7,103 nucleotides of DNA from Candidatus Arcticimaribacter sp. (lineage in GTDB: Bacteria > Bacteroidota > Bacteroidia > Flavobacteriales > Flavobacteriaceae). Under the pieces are notes generated by a model. That model did no database searches, was not told where the DNA came from, and saw only the letters and a list, made by a program, of their open reading frames with translations. The DNA lies in NCBI GenBank assembly GCA_011526335.1, contig WTJB01000172.1, positions 1 through 7,103 of the forward strand. The letters are read 5' to 3'. A program made the position numbers and the translations under genes. This document shows positions 1 through 6,679 of the stretch, piece after piece (within the stretch, counting starts at the first letter, position 1; the number at the start of each line of letters is the position of its first letter).

Positions 1-12
1 AGGTTAGGCTGT

Positions 13-51
13 TTGCATAAAATTATAAACAACACCTAGCGTTTGATGCAA
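13..51. repeat. Imperfect inverted repeat downstream of the amidohydrolase gene
   Basis: The arms TTGCATAAAA (13-22) and TTTGATGCAA (42-51) pair at nine of ten positions, with one A-G mismatch, around a 19-base loop. The loop side can also form a short AAAC/GTTT stem. It lies 15 bases past the TAA stop (66-68) of the minus-strand amidohydrolase gene, so it could fold at the 3' end of that transcript. The stem is AT-rich and no T-run follows it on the minus strand, so it is not a textbook intrinsic terminator and may be chance. The rest of 1-65 shows nothing recognisable. Confidence 0.25.
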
Positions 52-65
52 TCTGACGATAAATT

Positions 66-1700
66 TTACTGTTCTGCCCCTCTACGGTAAACCATAGAAC
101 CGTTTGAAAAGGTCGCCAAAACCTCTGCAGACAAGATTTGTCGTTCACCAACCGTCATGATGTCTTTGGTGAGAATCACAAAATCTGCATCTTTTCCTAC
201 AGCAATGGTTCCTTTCTGGTTTTCTTCAAAATTGGAATAGGCCGCCCAACGGGTCATGCCCTTCAAAGCTTCGGAACGCGATAAGGCATTCTCCATTTGA
301 AAGCCTTCCTCTGGGCTACCGTTAGTATCTTTTCGAATAACAGCAGCATAGAAGGTTTTTATCGGGCTTACTTCTTCAACAGGAAAATCTGTTCCCAAGG
401 CAATTTTCCCCGACCAATCCAACAAGTCTTTAAAGGTATAAGCCGTCTTTAAGCGCTCTTCCCCTAGTCGTTCATCTGCCCATTCCATATCACTCGTGGC
501 ATGTGTGGGTTGTACAGAAGGGATAATTTTCGAGCCAAAATAAGCCAGGTCTTTGGGATCTACAATCTGCGCATGCTCTACGCGCCAACGCGGATCGGTA
601 CTGATCCGTAAAGCTTTGTCATAAGCGGCTAAAACCACCGCATTGGCCTGGTCGCCTATGGCGTGTGTATTCATCTGAAAGCCTTTTTTAGCCAACCTAA
701 AGGCCAATTGTTCTATGTCTGCTGCTGGGGTAACAAAAAATCCTTTGTGATTGGGGTCGTCTTTATATTCCTTTTTAAGCACAGCCCCACGACTTCCCAA
801 AGCCCCATCGGCATATACTTTTACCGAACGTACATTGAGCTTGTCCGTTTGATAGGACCCCTTTTCTAGATAATACGCTAAATTCTCTGGCGTATTTGAA
901 ATCATGGCATAGACTTTCATCTTCAATGCCTCGGCTTTTTGGAGACTGTCAATCAATTCAATCTGACTTCGATCTAATCCTGCATCATCAACCGTTGTAA
1001 GACCATTGGCAAAGCCAATTTCTTCTGCTTTTTGAAATGCTCTTATTTGGGTTTCACGACTCGGGGCCGGTAAGATCGCATAGGCCAAATCCATAGCGTT
1101 ATCGATCAACACACCACTGGGTTCCCCCGCTTCCAAAACCACTTCGCCCCCATCTACTTGGGTTGTTGCTGTAATGCCTGCTTTTTCAAGCACATAAGAG
1201 TTGACCCAAACGGCATGCCCATCTACACGTTGTAACACTACAGGACGATCGGGAAACAAGGCATCTAATGTTTTACGGCTTGGATATTCTTTTGACGCCC
1301 ATAGGTTTTGATCCCAACTTCTTCCTAAAAGGGGTCCGGCAGGAATGTTTTTCGCATAATCTTGTAGTCGTTGAACAGCTTCGTTTTCACTACTTGCCCC
1401 GCGAAGATCAACCTGATCTTGGATAAGCCCTAAACGGTAAAAATGACAATGTGCGTCTATAAAGCCCGGATAAATAGGCAAACCATTCAAATCCAAATCG
1501 CCTTTAGCAGAGTAACGCTCTCTGATCTCCTCCCCGCCTACAGCGATAAATTTTCCGTTCTTCACCGCAATAGCAGAGGCAACGGTAAAATTGTCATCGA
1601 CTGTATACACTTTAGCATTGTAGATGATCATGTCAACATCAGGAGAACTGCACGATAGCAGACAAGACACAAACACCAAAAGGGAGACGAAATACTTCAT
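66..1700 (-). CDS. YtcJ-like amidohydrolase, predicted lipoprotein
   Basis: This 544-residue protein belongs to the amidohydrolase superfamily, YtcJ-like/Amidohydro_3 branch: metal-dependent hydrolases with a TIM-barrel catalytic domain. Visible signatures are the PGFIDAHCH strand with metal ligands H84 and H86, K294 in SVKVYADGALGSRGA (a candidate bridging lysine), H346 in NTHAIGD, H376 in RVEHAQ and D438 in GTDFP. The N-terminal IIYNAKVYTVD (25-35) and C-terminal GTIAVGKDADFVIL (497-510) form the small beta-sandwich typical of the superfamily. All expected metal-site residues are present, so it is probably active; the substrate cannot be told. The start is ATG at 1698-1700. A short hydrophobic segment ends in the lipobox LLSC, giving a lipidated C17 followed by Ser-Ser, so export and lipid anchoring are expected, most likely in the outer membrane. 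It lies 70 bases downstream of the barrel gene on the same strand. The family is clear; the physiological role is not. Confidence 0.92.
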   Translation of the reverse strand: MKYFVSLLVFVSCLLSCSSPDVDMIIYNAKVYTVDDNFTVASAIAVKNGKFIAVGGEEIRERYSAKGDLDLNGLPIYPGFIDAHCHFYRLGLIQDQVDLRGASSENEAVQRLQDYAKNIPAGPLLGRSWDQNLWASKEYPSRKTLDALFPDRPVVLQRVDGHAVWVNSYVLEKAGITATTQVDGGEVVLEAGEPSGVLIDNAMDLAYAILPAPSRETQIRAFQKAEEIGFANGLTTVDDAGLDRSQIELIDSLQKAEALKMKVYAMISNTPENLAYYLEKGSYQTDKLNVRSVKVYADGALGSRGAVLKKEYKDDPNHKGFFVTPAADIEQLAFRLAKKGFQMNTHAIGDQANAVVLAAYDKALRISTDPRWRVEHAQIVDPKDLAYFGSKIIPSVQPTHATSDMEWADERLGEERLKTAYTFKDLLDWSGKIALGTDFPVEEVSPIKTFYAAVIRKDTNGSPEEGFQMENALSRSEALKGMTRWAAYSNFEENQKGTIAVGKDADFVILTKDIMTVGERQILSAEVLATFSNGSMVYRRGAEQ

Positions 1701-1714
1701 GAATTATTTTTTAG

Positions 1715-1741
1715 CAAATGTAATTGAAATGAATAAAAGAA
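1715..1741 (-). promoter_or_regulatory. Possible Bacteroidota-type promoter for the amidohydrolase gene
   Basis: On the minus strand, TACATTTG (1722-1715) matches the Bacteroidota -7 consensus TANNTTTG exactly. The -33 element is weak: TTC instead of TTG (1741-1739), 16 bases upstream of the box. The ATG lies 14 bases after the box, so the leader would be only about 8 bases. The stretch before the ATG is A-rich (CTAAAAAATAATTC) with no Shine-Dalgarno sequence, which is usual for this phylum. The amidohydrolase may therefore be transcribed on its own as well as by read-through from the barrel gene. No convincing terminator separates the two genes in the 70-base gap. Confidence 0.4.
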
Positions 1742-1770
1742 CCATCGGGAATTTTTACGCTTCGGCTGGG

Positions 1771-3531
1771 CTAAAAATTGAGATCAAAATTATACCGTAC
1801 GCCCATTAAAAGGGTTTGCCCATAGACTTGATAATTGGCCCATTGATAGAGGGGTTCATCCAAGAGATTGGTACCACTAATTTCAAACTCCCAACGGTCG
1901 TTGAGCTGGTAAATGATTTTGGCATCCAATTGGGTATACGCAGCCAGTTGTTCTTCTAAAAATGGAGCATTGTTTAAATCTTGACCCAAGAAAACATCTC
2001 TGTAGGTATTGGTTCTATCTCCTCGATGCACAACATTCCACTGGGTGTAAATTTTAGGCGTCAACTTTATTGTTCCGCTAAAGTCTAGCGTTAGCTGCGG
2101 AAGGTTGGTTACTAAAAAATTATCTTCAGGGGCCTCAAAGTCCAAATAGGTTGCCGACAGGCTCAATTGCCCTCCATTCTTAAATGCCGCCGAAAGTTTA
2201 GCTTCTACCCCCAAGGAGGTCAATTCATTATAAAACACTTCAAAGGCATTCCCATAGCGGTAAGGAATAAAATCTTGATTTTGCGTATCAAAACCTACCG
2301 AACGATAGAGTGGGGTCTGACGATTGCTTTCATAAACAGCATTCCACGTAAACTCCCAGCCGGCAGCAAATTTGGAGCGGGTACCTAAGCGAATCTCAAG
2401 AGGCAAATCGGATGTTTGTAAAGCAGTACCCGGGGCGGTATAGGGGTTTAGGTGGGTAAACTTTCGAAAACCATTTTGACGCAACTGCCCTCTGACCCTT
2501 AAAAATGGGGCAAAATTGCCTTTATTGGGTTGGTAGGAAAGGTTGACATCCGGATAGACAAACAGATTATTTTCTTCAAATTCATCTCCAAAAGCATACA
2601 CGCCTAGGGCACCAAATTTAAATTTAAACTTCCCTCTGGTCTTACTCGCAAAAAGACGAAGTTTCCCTAATCCCGCAGAATAATCATACGGCTGTTGGGT
2701 GTAAAAGGCTTGATCGAATGATGTACTGAGGTAATTAAACTCTGGATTGAACCCCAAGGTTATGGCACCAACATCTAGCTGAAACTTTGAATTGAGTTGA
2801 ACCTCCAACTCACTGGTCGAAAAACTATCGGAGGTAAAGTATGTTTTTAACTGAACCTCTTTGATGACCAAATCATACCATTGCCATTGGGTATTAACAC
2901 TCAAATAATTGAGCTGCTGTTCAGGAGCAATGTTTTGATCAATGACGGGATCAGAAAAAGGACTTCTCAGCCCATAAAAGCTTTGCTGATGCTGACGAAA
3001 ATTTATTTGGGAAAAAGAGTTGCGCTTATTGGTCGCATAACGATGGCTTACATCCAATAGATAATGGGCTTGACGGCTATCAAGTAGTGAGCCGGGCACA
3101 TCTTTAAATGTAGGGTTGAGCTGAAGTAACCAGCTCACTTGTTGACGACGGTCTATTTCCCAGTAGGTTCCATATTCGGCCAACAACCGATTGTAGCCTC
3201 CGAATCCCAAAAAGGCTCTGGAATTGTATTGCAATTTCGGGGCTTTGGGCTGTAATTTTCGAGCCGATCCTTTGCTGGGAACAAAAGTAGAAATTACGGG
3301 AACTGAAAATATAGAATAGTCCACTGCTTTTTTGGATCCCGTTAAAGAATCTGATATTTGCGGACTTTCTTTTATCTTAAATACATCCGATAAACTAGGA
3401 GAATAGGATTTAATTACCGTCACCTCTTGGGTTCCCAAATCTTTTTCTTCTGCTTCTTCTTTCTCTTGCGCATAACCAACGGTCAGGAGACCACAAACAA
3501 ACACAAAGCAAAGGGATTTTAGCTTATTCAT
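1771..3531 (-). CDS. Plug-less TonB-receptor-like outer-membrane beta-barrel protein
   Basis: This is a predicted outer-membrane barrel of 586 residues. The first 21 residues form a signal peptide (MNKLKS, hydrophobic core, VGYA before Q22). An acidic linker QEKEEAEEK (22-30) follows, then QEVTVIK (35-41), which resembles a TonB box, then a segment around SYSPSLSDVFKIKESPQI (42-59). From about residue 105 alternating aromatic and polar strands run to the end. The C-terminus has the TonB-receptor hallmark: ISGTNLLDEPLY (551-562), then GQTLLMGVRYNF and a terminal Phe (F586). TonB-dependent receptors usually exceed 650 residues and carry a plug of about 120-150 residues; here only some 65 residues separate the TonB-box-like segment from the barrel, so no full plug is present. 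I prefer the ATG at 3529-3531 because it places the signal peptide at the N-terminus; ATGs at 3535-3537 and 3559-3561 are also in frame. This start overlaps the stop of the upstream repeat-protein gene by 8 bases. Substrate unknown. Confidence 0.85.
   Translation of the reverse strand: MNKLKSLCFVFVCGLLTVGYAQEKEEAEEKDLGTQEVTVIKSYSPSLSDVFKIKESPQISDSLTGSKKAVDYSIFSVPVISTFVPSKGSARKLQPKAPKLQYNSRAFLGFGGYNRLLAEYGTYWEIDRRQQVSWLLQLNPTFKDVPGSLLDSRQAHYLLDVSHRYATNKRNSFSQINFRQHQQSFYGLRSPFSDPVIDQNIAPEQQLNYLSVNTQWQWYDLVIKEVQLKTYFTSDSFSTSELEVQLNSKFQLDVGAITLGFNPEFNYLSTSFDQAFYTQQPYDYSAGLGKLRLFASKTRGKFKFKFGALGVYAFGDEFEENNLFVYPDVNLSYQPNKGNFAPFLRVRGQLRQNGFRKFTHLNPYTAPGTALQTSDLPLEIRLGTRSKFAAGWEFTWNAVYESNRQTPLYRSVGFDTQNQDFIPYRYGNAFEVFYNELTSLGVEAKLSAAFKNGGQLSLSATYLDFEAPEDNFLVTNLPQLTLDFSGTIKLTPKIYTQWNVVHRGDRTNTYRDVFLGQDLNNAPFLEEQLAAYTQLDAKIIYQLNDRWEFEISGTNLLDEPLYQWANYQVYGQTLLMGVRYNFDLNF
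3524..3531 (-). other. Start/stop overlap linking the repeat-protein and barrel genes
   Basis: On the minus strand the eight bases ATGAATAA contain the preferred start of the barrel gene (ATG, 3531-3529) and the stop of the repeat-protein gene (TAA, 3526-3524) in a different frame. No Shine-Dalgarno sequence precedes this ATG. The arrangement is typical of termination-reinitiation coupling, so the two proteins are probably made from one mRNA in linked amounts. Use of an upstream in-frame ATG would lengthen the overlap to 14 or 38 bases without changing this conclusion. Confidence 0.7.
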
Positions 3532-6500
3532 TGGCATTGTTATCTGAGTTAATGGAAGCATTTTCTTTCGCCTCTAGGGCTTTGATCTTTTCCAGTTCTT
3601 CGGAGGCTTGTGCTTTAATTTCAGGAAATTGAGCAAAGTTTTCGATTAGCGATTCCAGTATAAAACTTGCCTGAAAAGCATCTTCTAGGGCGTAGAAGTT
3701 TTGCGCCATAAGCAGCAAACTTTTGGCATTCCATTCGGGGAATCCTGCATAGTTCTGTGCAATTTTTTCGATGACGACATTAGAAGCAGCATAGGCTTTT
3801 TCTTTATGTTTTTCTTGTGCGTTAAAGAAGAGGGCTTCCACCGCACGTTCGGCCTGAGGTGCTTTTTCTAATTGTGCGTAGGCTGTAGCGGCCTTAGGAA
3901 GATTTTTTTGCATTTCCGCTGCTTTGGCCAAAATGTAAAGCGCATCCCATTTGATCTGTTCATCTAAGGCGTTTAACCCCAGTATGGTTTCTGCATAGCT
4001 TACCGCTTTGGCATAGTCTTGCTCCTTGAAGTAAAACTGCATTAGATTGAACTGTGCATAGCGTTTGTTTTCTTCAAATTGTGCCGAAGCCACCAGCAAC
4101 TCCAACAACACCACGGCTTTATTTTGCTCGTCGCGTTTTAGGTAGGCTTGGGTCATACGCACCAAGGTCTGTTCGGTGTATTCGTTGCTGTCTTGATCCG
4201 CCACCAAATTGTAGTACTGCAGAGCACTTTCCCACTCTTCGTCTTCAAAATACAATTCAGCCAATTGAAAAGCAGCGACCAAGGCATTGGTTCCTTGAGA
4301 GTAGTTCTCCAGATAAGCCACAAGGGCTTTCTGAGCCGCTTTTTTCTTTTGCTCCTCCAAGAGTCTTTCTATGGCCTGGTAGGCCGCTTTTTCTAACTCC
4401 AAGTCACTGATGGAAGTAATGGAAGTGCCTTTTGCCCATTGCGCAAAATCATCCACTTGGTTCTGGTCTATGGCAATCTCTTTGATGGTCAAAAATGCCT
4501 GTTGTGCTAAGGCTTCATTGGGGTAGCTATCGACCAGATTTTTTAAAACGGTAAGGGCTTCCGCACTTTGTTCTTGATTGTAATAGATAAGCCCTTTGTT
4601 CAATAATGCACGGGAACGGTAAGGACTTTTTAGATGCGTGCCAATGAGTTGATTGTAATACGAAATCGCTTGGGCATAGTCTCCTGTTTGGGTGTGACTC
4701 AGGGCCAATTCAAACAAGGCATCATCCACATAACGGGAGCTTGGAAACTGGGTTAAGAGTTCCCCTAATAGGGCTATTTTTTTCTCTAGACGGTCGACAA
4801 AACCATAACTGATGGCCTGCTGATACATCGCATACAGCGCACTTTGTGGTGCTAACCGAATTGCCTTTTCATACTGGTCCATAGCGGGCCAATAGGCTTT
4901 TAAAACAAAATGAGAATCGCCTAGGCGAAGCAACGCATCGCGTTGATAATTTAGCGGGACATCGCTTTGTTTTAAAAAGGCCTCAAATTGATTCAGCGCC
5001 TGCGGATAATTTTTAAGCTTAAAAAAAGCATACCCGACATGATAGGGAATTAGATAAGCATAGTCTAGGCGTTTATAAAACGGACTTTGCAGGACGGTCT
5101 GCAGGGTTTCAATGCTATCCTCGTAGGCCGCAAGGGCATAAAGCGCTTGCGATTTCCAATACAAAATCTGGGTTTCAAAAGGAGGATTGTCGTCGGCTTT
5201 TAGGGCTTCATCCCACTGCTCTACGGCCTGGGCAAATTGTCCACCCTTATAGAGCGAAATGGCTTTTTTGTAATGTACACGCTGACGTATAGGGGCGTAT
5301 TTTTTTCCGTTAACTTTCTTAAGCAAAGCCAGCGCCCCATCATAGTTGTTTGAGCGTACATAAGAGTCCAACAGCAATTCTTCTAACTGCCGATTGGCTT
5401 GATTTTTCGGATAGGTTTTAATGAAATTTTGCAGCAACACACTGGTGGACTCAAAAGCATTACCCACATCATAACTCAGCTTGGCATAATTGAGAGCAGC
5501 ATCTTCTTTGATAACGGCATCAAATGACATATTGGCTGCGCTTTTAAATGCATTGAGGGCCGCTGTTTTCTGATAGGTTTTTAGGTAGCATTCTGCCAAA
5601 TGATAATAGGCATTTTGTGCCAGTGCATTTTTCCCCGAAATAATTTTATTGAACTGGGCTATGGCATTGGTCCAATCGCCTACCCGATAGTGGGTATATC
5701 CCAACTGATAAAAGTCTGTGTTTTTCCACCGGCCTCTTTTCCCTTTATACCCCATAAGATACGGGAGGGCTTCAGGATATTTTTCTAAGTTAAAATAACT
5801 TTCTCCAATGATTTTGGACAACTCAGAACGCTCCTGCGGATCGGCATTTTTCAGGGCTTTCTCCGCTAGCGCAATGGCTTTGTCAAAGCGCCCAAGCTTA
5901 AAATTCATATCTGCCTGAAAATACCCTATGGTATTGTCATCTTCGTTGCGGTTGAGCTTTTCAAAATTTTTATTGGCCTCCTCATAGTCGTCCAACTGAT
6001 AAGAAATATACCCGAGATAATAGTTGGCATCCGATTCAAAAGCGGGCAGCGCCTTTACTTTTTCGAATAAGGGTTTAGCGTTTTTGTACTGGCGGGTTAC
6101 AAAATAGGTATAGCCTTTGTTAAAATTGTACAAGGGGCGACTGTAGCGGGCCACCTCAGATTCGTTGATTCTTCTATACCATTTAAGGGCATAGGAATAT
6201 TTTCCGCGATTAAAATAAAAATTGGCAGCATCAAAATAAGCGGTTTCGGACAGGTAGGATGTCGGGTGATCTGTAATAAAGGCCCCTAACATTTTTTCTG
6301 AACCCGATATATTCAACCGTAAAGCCGTGGCAATGGTGTAAAAATGTGCTGCCGTATGGTCATCGGCTAAGGACGGATAGTGCGGTACGGCATGAAAGTA
6401 CTGCGCTGCGGGAGCAAAAGCCTGTGCCGCAAAGAAATAATCAGCACTCTGTTTGCTACTATTCTCCCACCCTTGCTGTGCTAAGAGCGAAACAGCCCAA

Positions 6501-6556
6501 AGAAAACTCAACAGTGCGAGCCTACTTTTTCGTCCATAATTTGACCGTGGATGCAT
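3524..6556 (-). CDS. Large secreted tetratricopeptide-repeat protein
   Basis: This 1010-residue protein is made almost wholly of TPR-type helical hairpins. I can follow roughly twenty units from about residue 105 to 976. Clear examples are 141-171 (YNFNKGYTYF...YKNAKPLFEKV), 209-240 (RFDKAIALAEKAL), 280-312, 425-457, 500-532, 537-570, 609-640, 831-863 and 943-976; the typical G-Y/A-F-x-A-x-x-x-F/Y pattern recurs. The region 685-755 is more degenerate and may be a spacer. The N-terminus is a Sec signal peptide: basic residues (R4, R9, K10, R12), a hydrophobic stretch 13-26 and probable cleavage after SLLA, without a lipobox Cys. The C-terminus (980-1010) is charged, then Asn/Ser-rich. A periplasmic scaffold is the likely role, as TPRs bind partner proteins; no enzymatic domain is seen. 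It resembles YbgF/BamD-type envelope TPR proteins in repeat style but is far longer. The ATG at 6554-6556 is the only plausible start. It is the first gene of the minus-strand operon. Confidence 0.9.
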   Translation of the reverse strand: MHPRSNYGRKSRLALLSFLWAVSLLAQQGWENSSKQSADYFFAAQAFAPAAQYFHAVPHYPSLADDHTAAHFYTIATALRLNISGSEKMLGAFITDHPTSYLSETAYFDAANFYFNRGKYSYALKWYRRINESEVARYSRPLYNFNKGYTYFVTRQYKNAKPLFEKVKALPAFESDANYYLGYISYQLDDYEEANKNFEKLNRNEDDNTIGYFQADMNFKLGRFDKAIALAEKALKNADPQERSELSKIIGESYFNLEKYPEALPYLMGYKGKRGRWKNTDFYQLGYTHYRVGDWTNAIAQFNKIISGKNALAQNAYYHLAECYLKTYQKTAALNAFKSAANMSFDAVIKEDAALNYAKLSYDVGNAFESTSVLLQNFIKTYPKNQANRQLEELLLDSYVRSNNYDGALALLKKVNGKKYAPIRQRVHYKKAISLYKGGQFAQAVEQWDEALKADDNPPFETQILYWKSQALYALAAYEDSIETLQTVLQSPFYKRLDYAYLIPYHVGYAFFKLKNYPQALNQFEAFLKQSDVPLNYQRDALLRLGDSHFVLKAYWPAMDQYEKAIRLAPQSALYAMYQQAISYGFVDRLEKKIALLGELLTQFPSSRYVDDALFELALSHTQTGDYAQAISYYNQLIGTHLKSPYRSRALLNKGLIYYNQEQSAEALTVLKNLVDSYPNEALAQQAFLTIKEIAIDQNQVDDFAQWAKGTSITSISDLELEKAAYQAIERLLEEQKKKAAQKALVAYLENYSQGTNALVAAFQLAELYFEDEEWESALQYYNLVADQDSNEYTEQTLVRMTQAYLKRDEQNKAVVLLELLVASAQFEENKRYAQFNLMQFYFKEQDYAKAVSYAETILGLNALDEQIKWDALYILAKAAEMQKNLPKAATAYAQLEKAPQAERAVEALFFNAQEKHKEKAYAASNVVIEKIAQNYAGFPEWNAKSLLLMAQNFYALEDAFQASFILESLIENFAQFPEIKAQASEELEKIKALEAKENASINSDNNANE

Positions 6557-6560
6557 AGCG

Positions 6561-6568
6561 TAAAGTTA
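6561..6568 (-). promoter_or_regulatory. Possible -7 box for the repeat-protein/barrel operon
   Basis: On the minus strand TAACTTTA matches seven of eight positions of the Bacteroidota TANNTTTG box. It ends only four bases before the ATG of the repeat-protein gene, so the transcript would be leaderless or nearly so, and no good TTG lies at the expected distance upstream. The promoter may instead lie further into the spacer, which is AT-rich. This is a weak candidate. Confidence 0.2.
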
Positions 6569-6592
6569 GACCTTAGTTCTTATATTAAAACG

Positions 6593-6620
6593 TTTGCTTT
6601 TGGTTTTCCGTATATATTTT
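6593..6620 (+). promoter_or_regulatory. Possible ftsE promoter in the divergent spacer
   Basis: TTTG at 6593-6596 and TATATTTT at 6613-6620 resemble the Bacteroidota -33/-7 pair (TTTG and TANNTTTG) with a 16-base gap, slightly shorter than usual; the -7 box matches seven of eight positions. It would give a leader of about 50 bases before the GTG at 6680. The 123-base spacer 6557-6679 must hold promoters for both divergent transcripts, so a site here is expected, but this AT-rich match could be chance. Confidence 0.3.
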
Positions 6621-6679
6621 ATCAACAATTCGCAGGCCGTTGTATTTAGACTTACTATTTTTACGGGAAAGAATAGTTT

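Noticed and set aside
1753..1770. Possible terminator just after the barrel stop, around GCTTCGGC.
   Set aside because: The stem would be only two or three base pairs with no following T-run on the minus strand.
663..1809. Plus-strand open frames across the amidohydrolase gene (663-869, 1443-1658, 1624-1809).
   Set aside because: They are antisense to conserved catalytic-domain coding sequence and show no initiation signal or family resemblance.
3529..3561. Longer barrel start at the ATG of 3559-3561, adding ten residues (MLPLTQITMP).
   Set aside because: The extension puts uncharged residues before the Lys-containing n-region and lies deep inside the upstream gene; the ATG at 3529-3531 gives a standard signal peptide and a typical short overlap.
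4054..4410. Plus-strand open frames within the TPR gene (4054-4410, 4148-4396, 5600-5788, 6346-6558).
   Set aside because: They lie antisense to a long, well-supported repeat protein; their products look like low-complexity shadow sequence with no recognisable domain.
3524..6556. DNA-level tandem repeats in the TPR gene.
   Set aside because: The repeats are degenerate at the protein level and no near-identical DNA copies were seen, so there is no sign of recent duplication or slippage.
6623..6643. ACAA...TTGT inverted repeat in the ftsE spacer as an operator.
   Set aside because: Four-base arms with an 11-base gap are expected by chance in AT-rich sequence.
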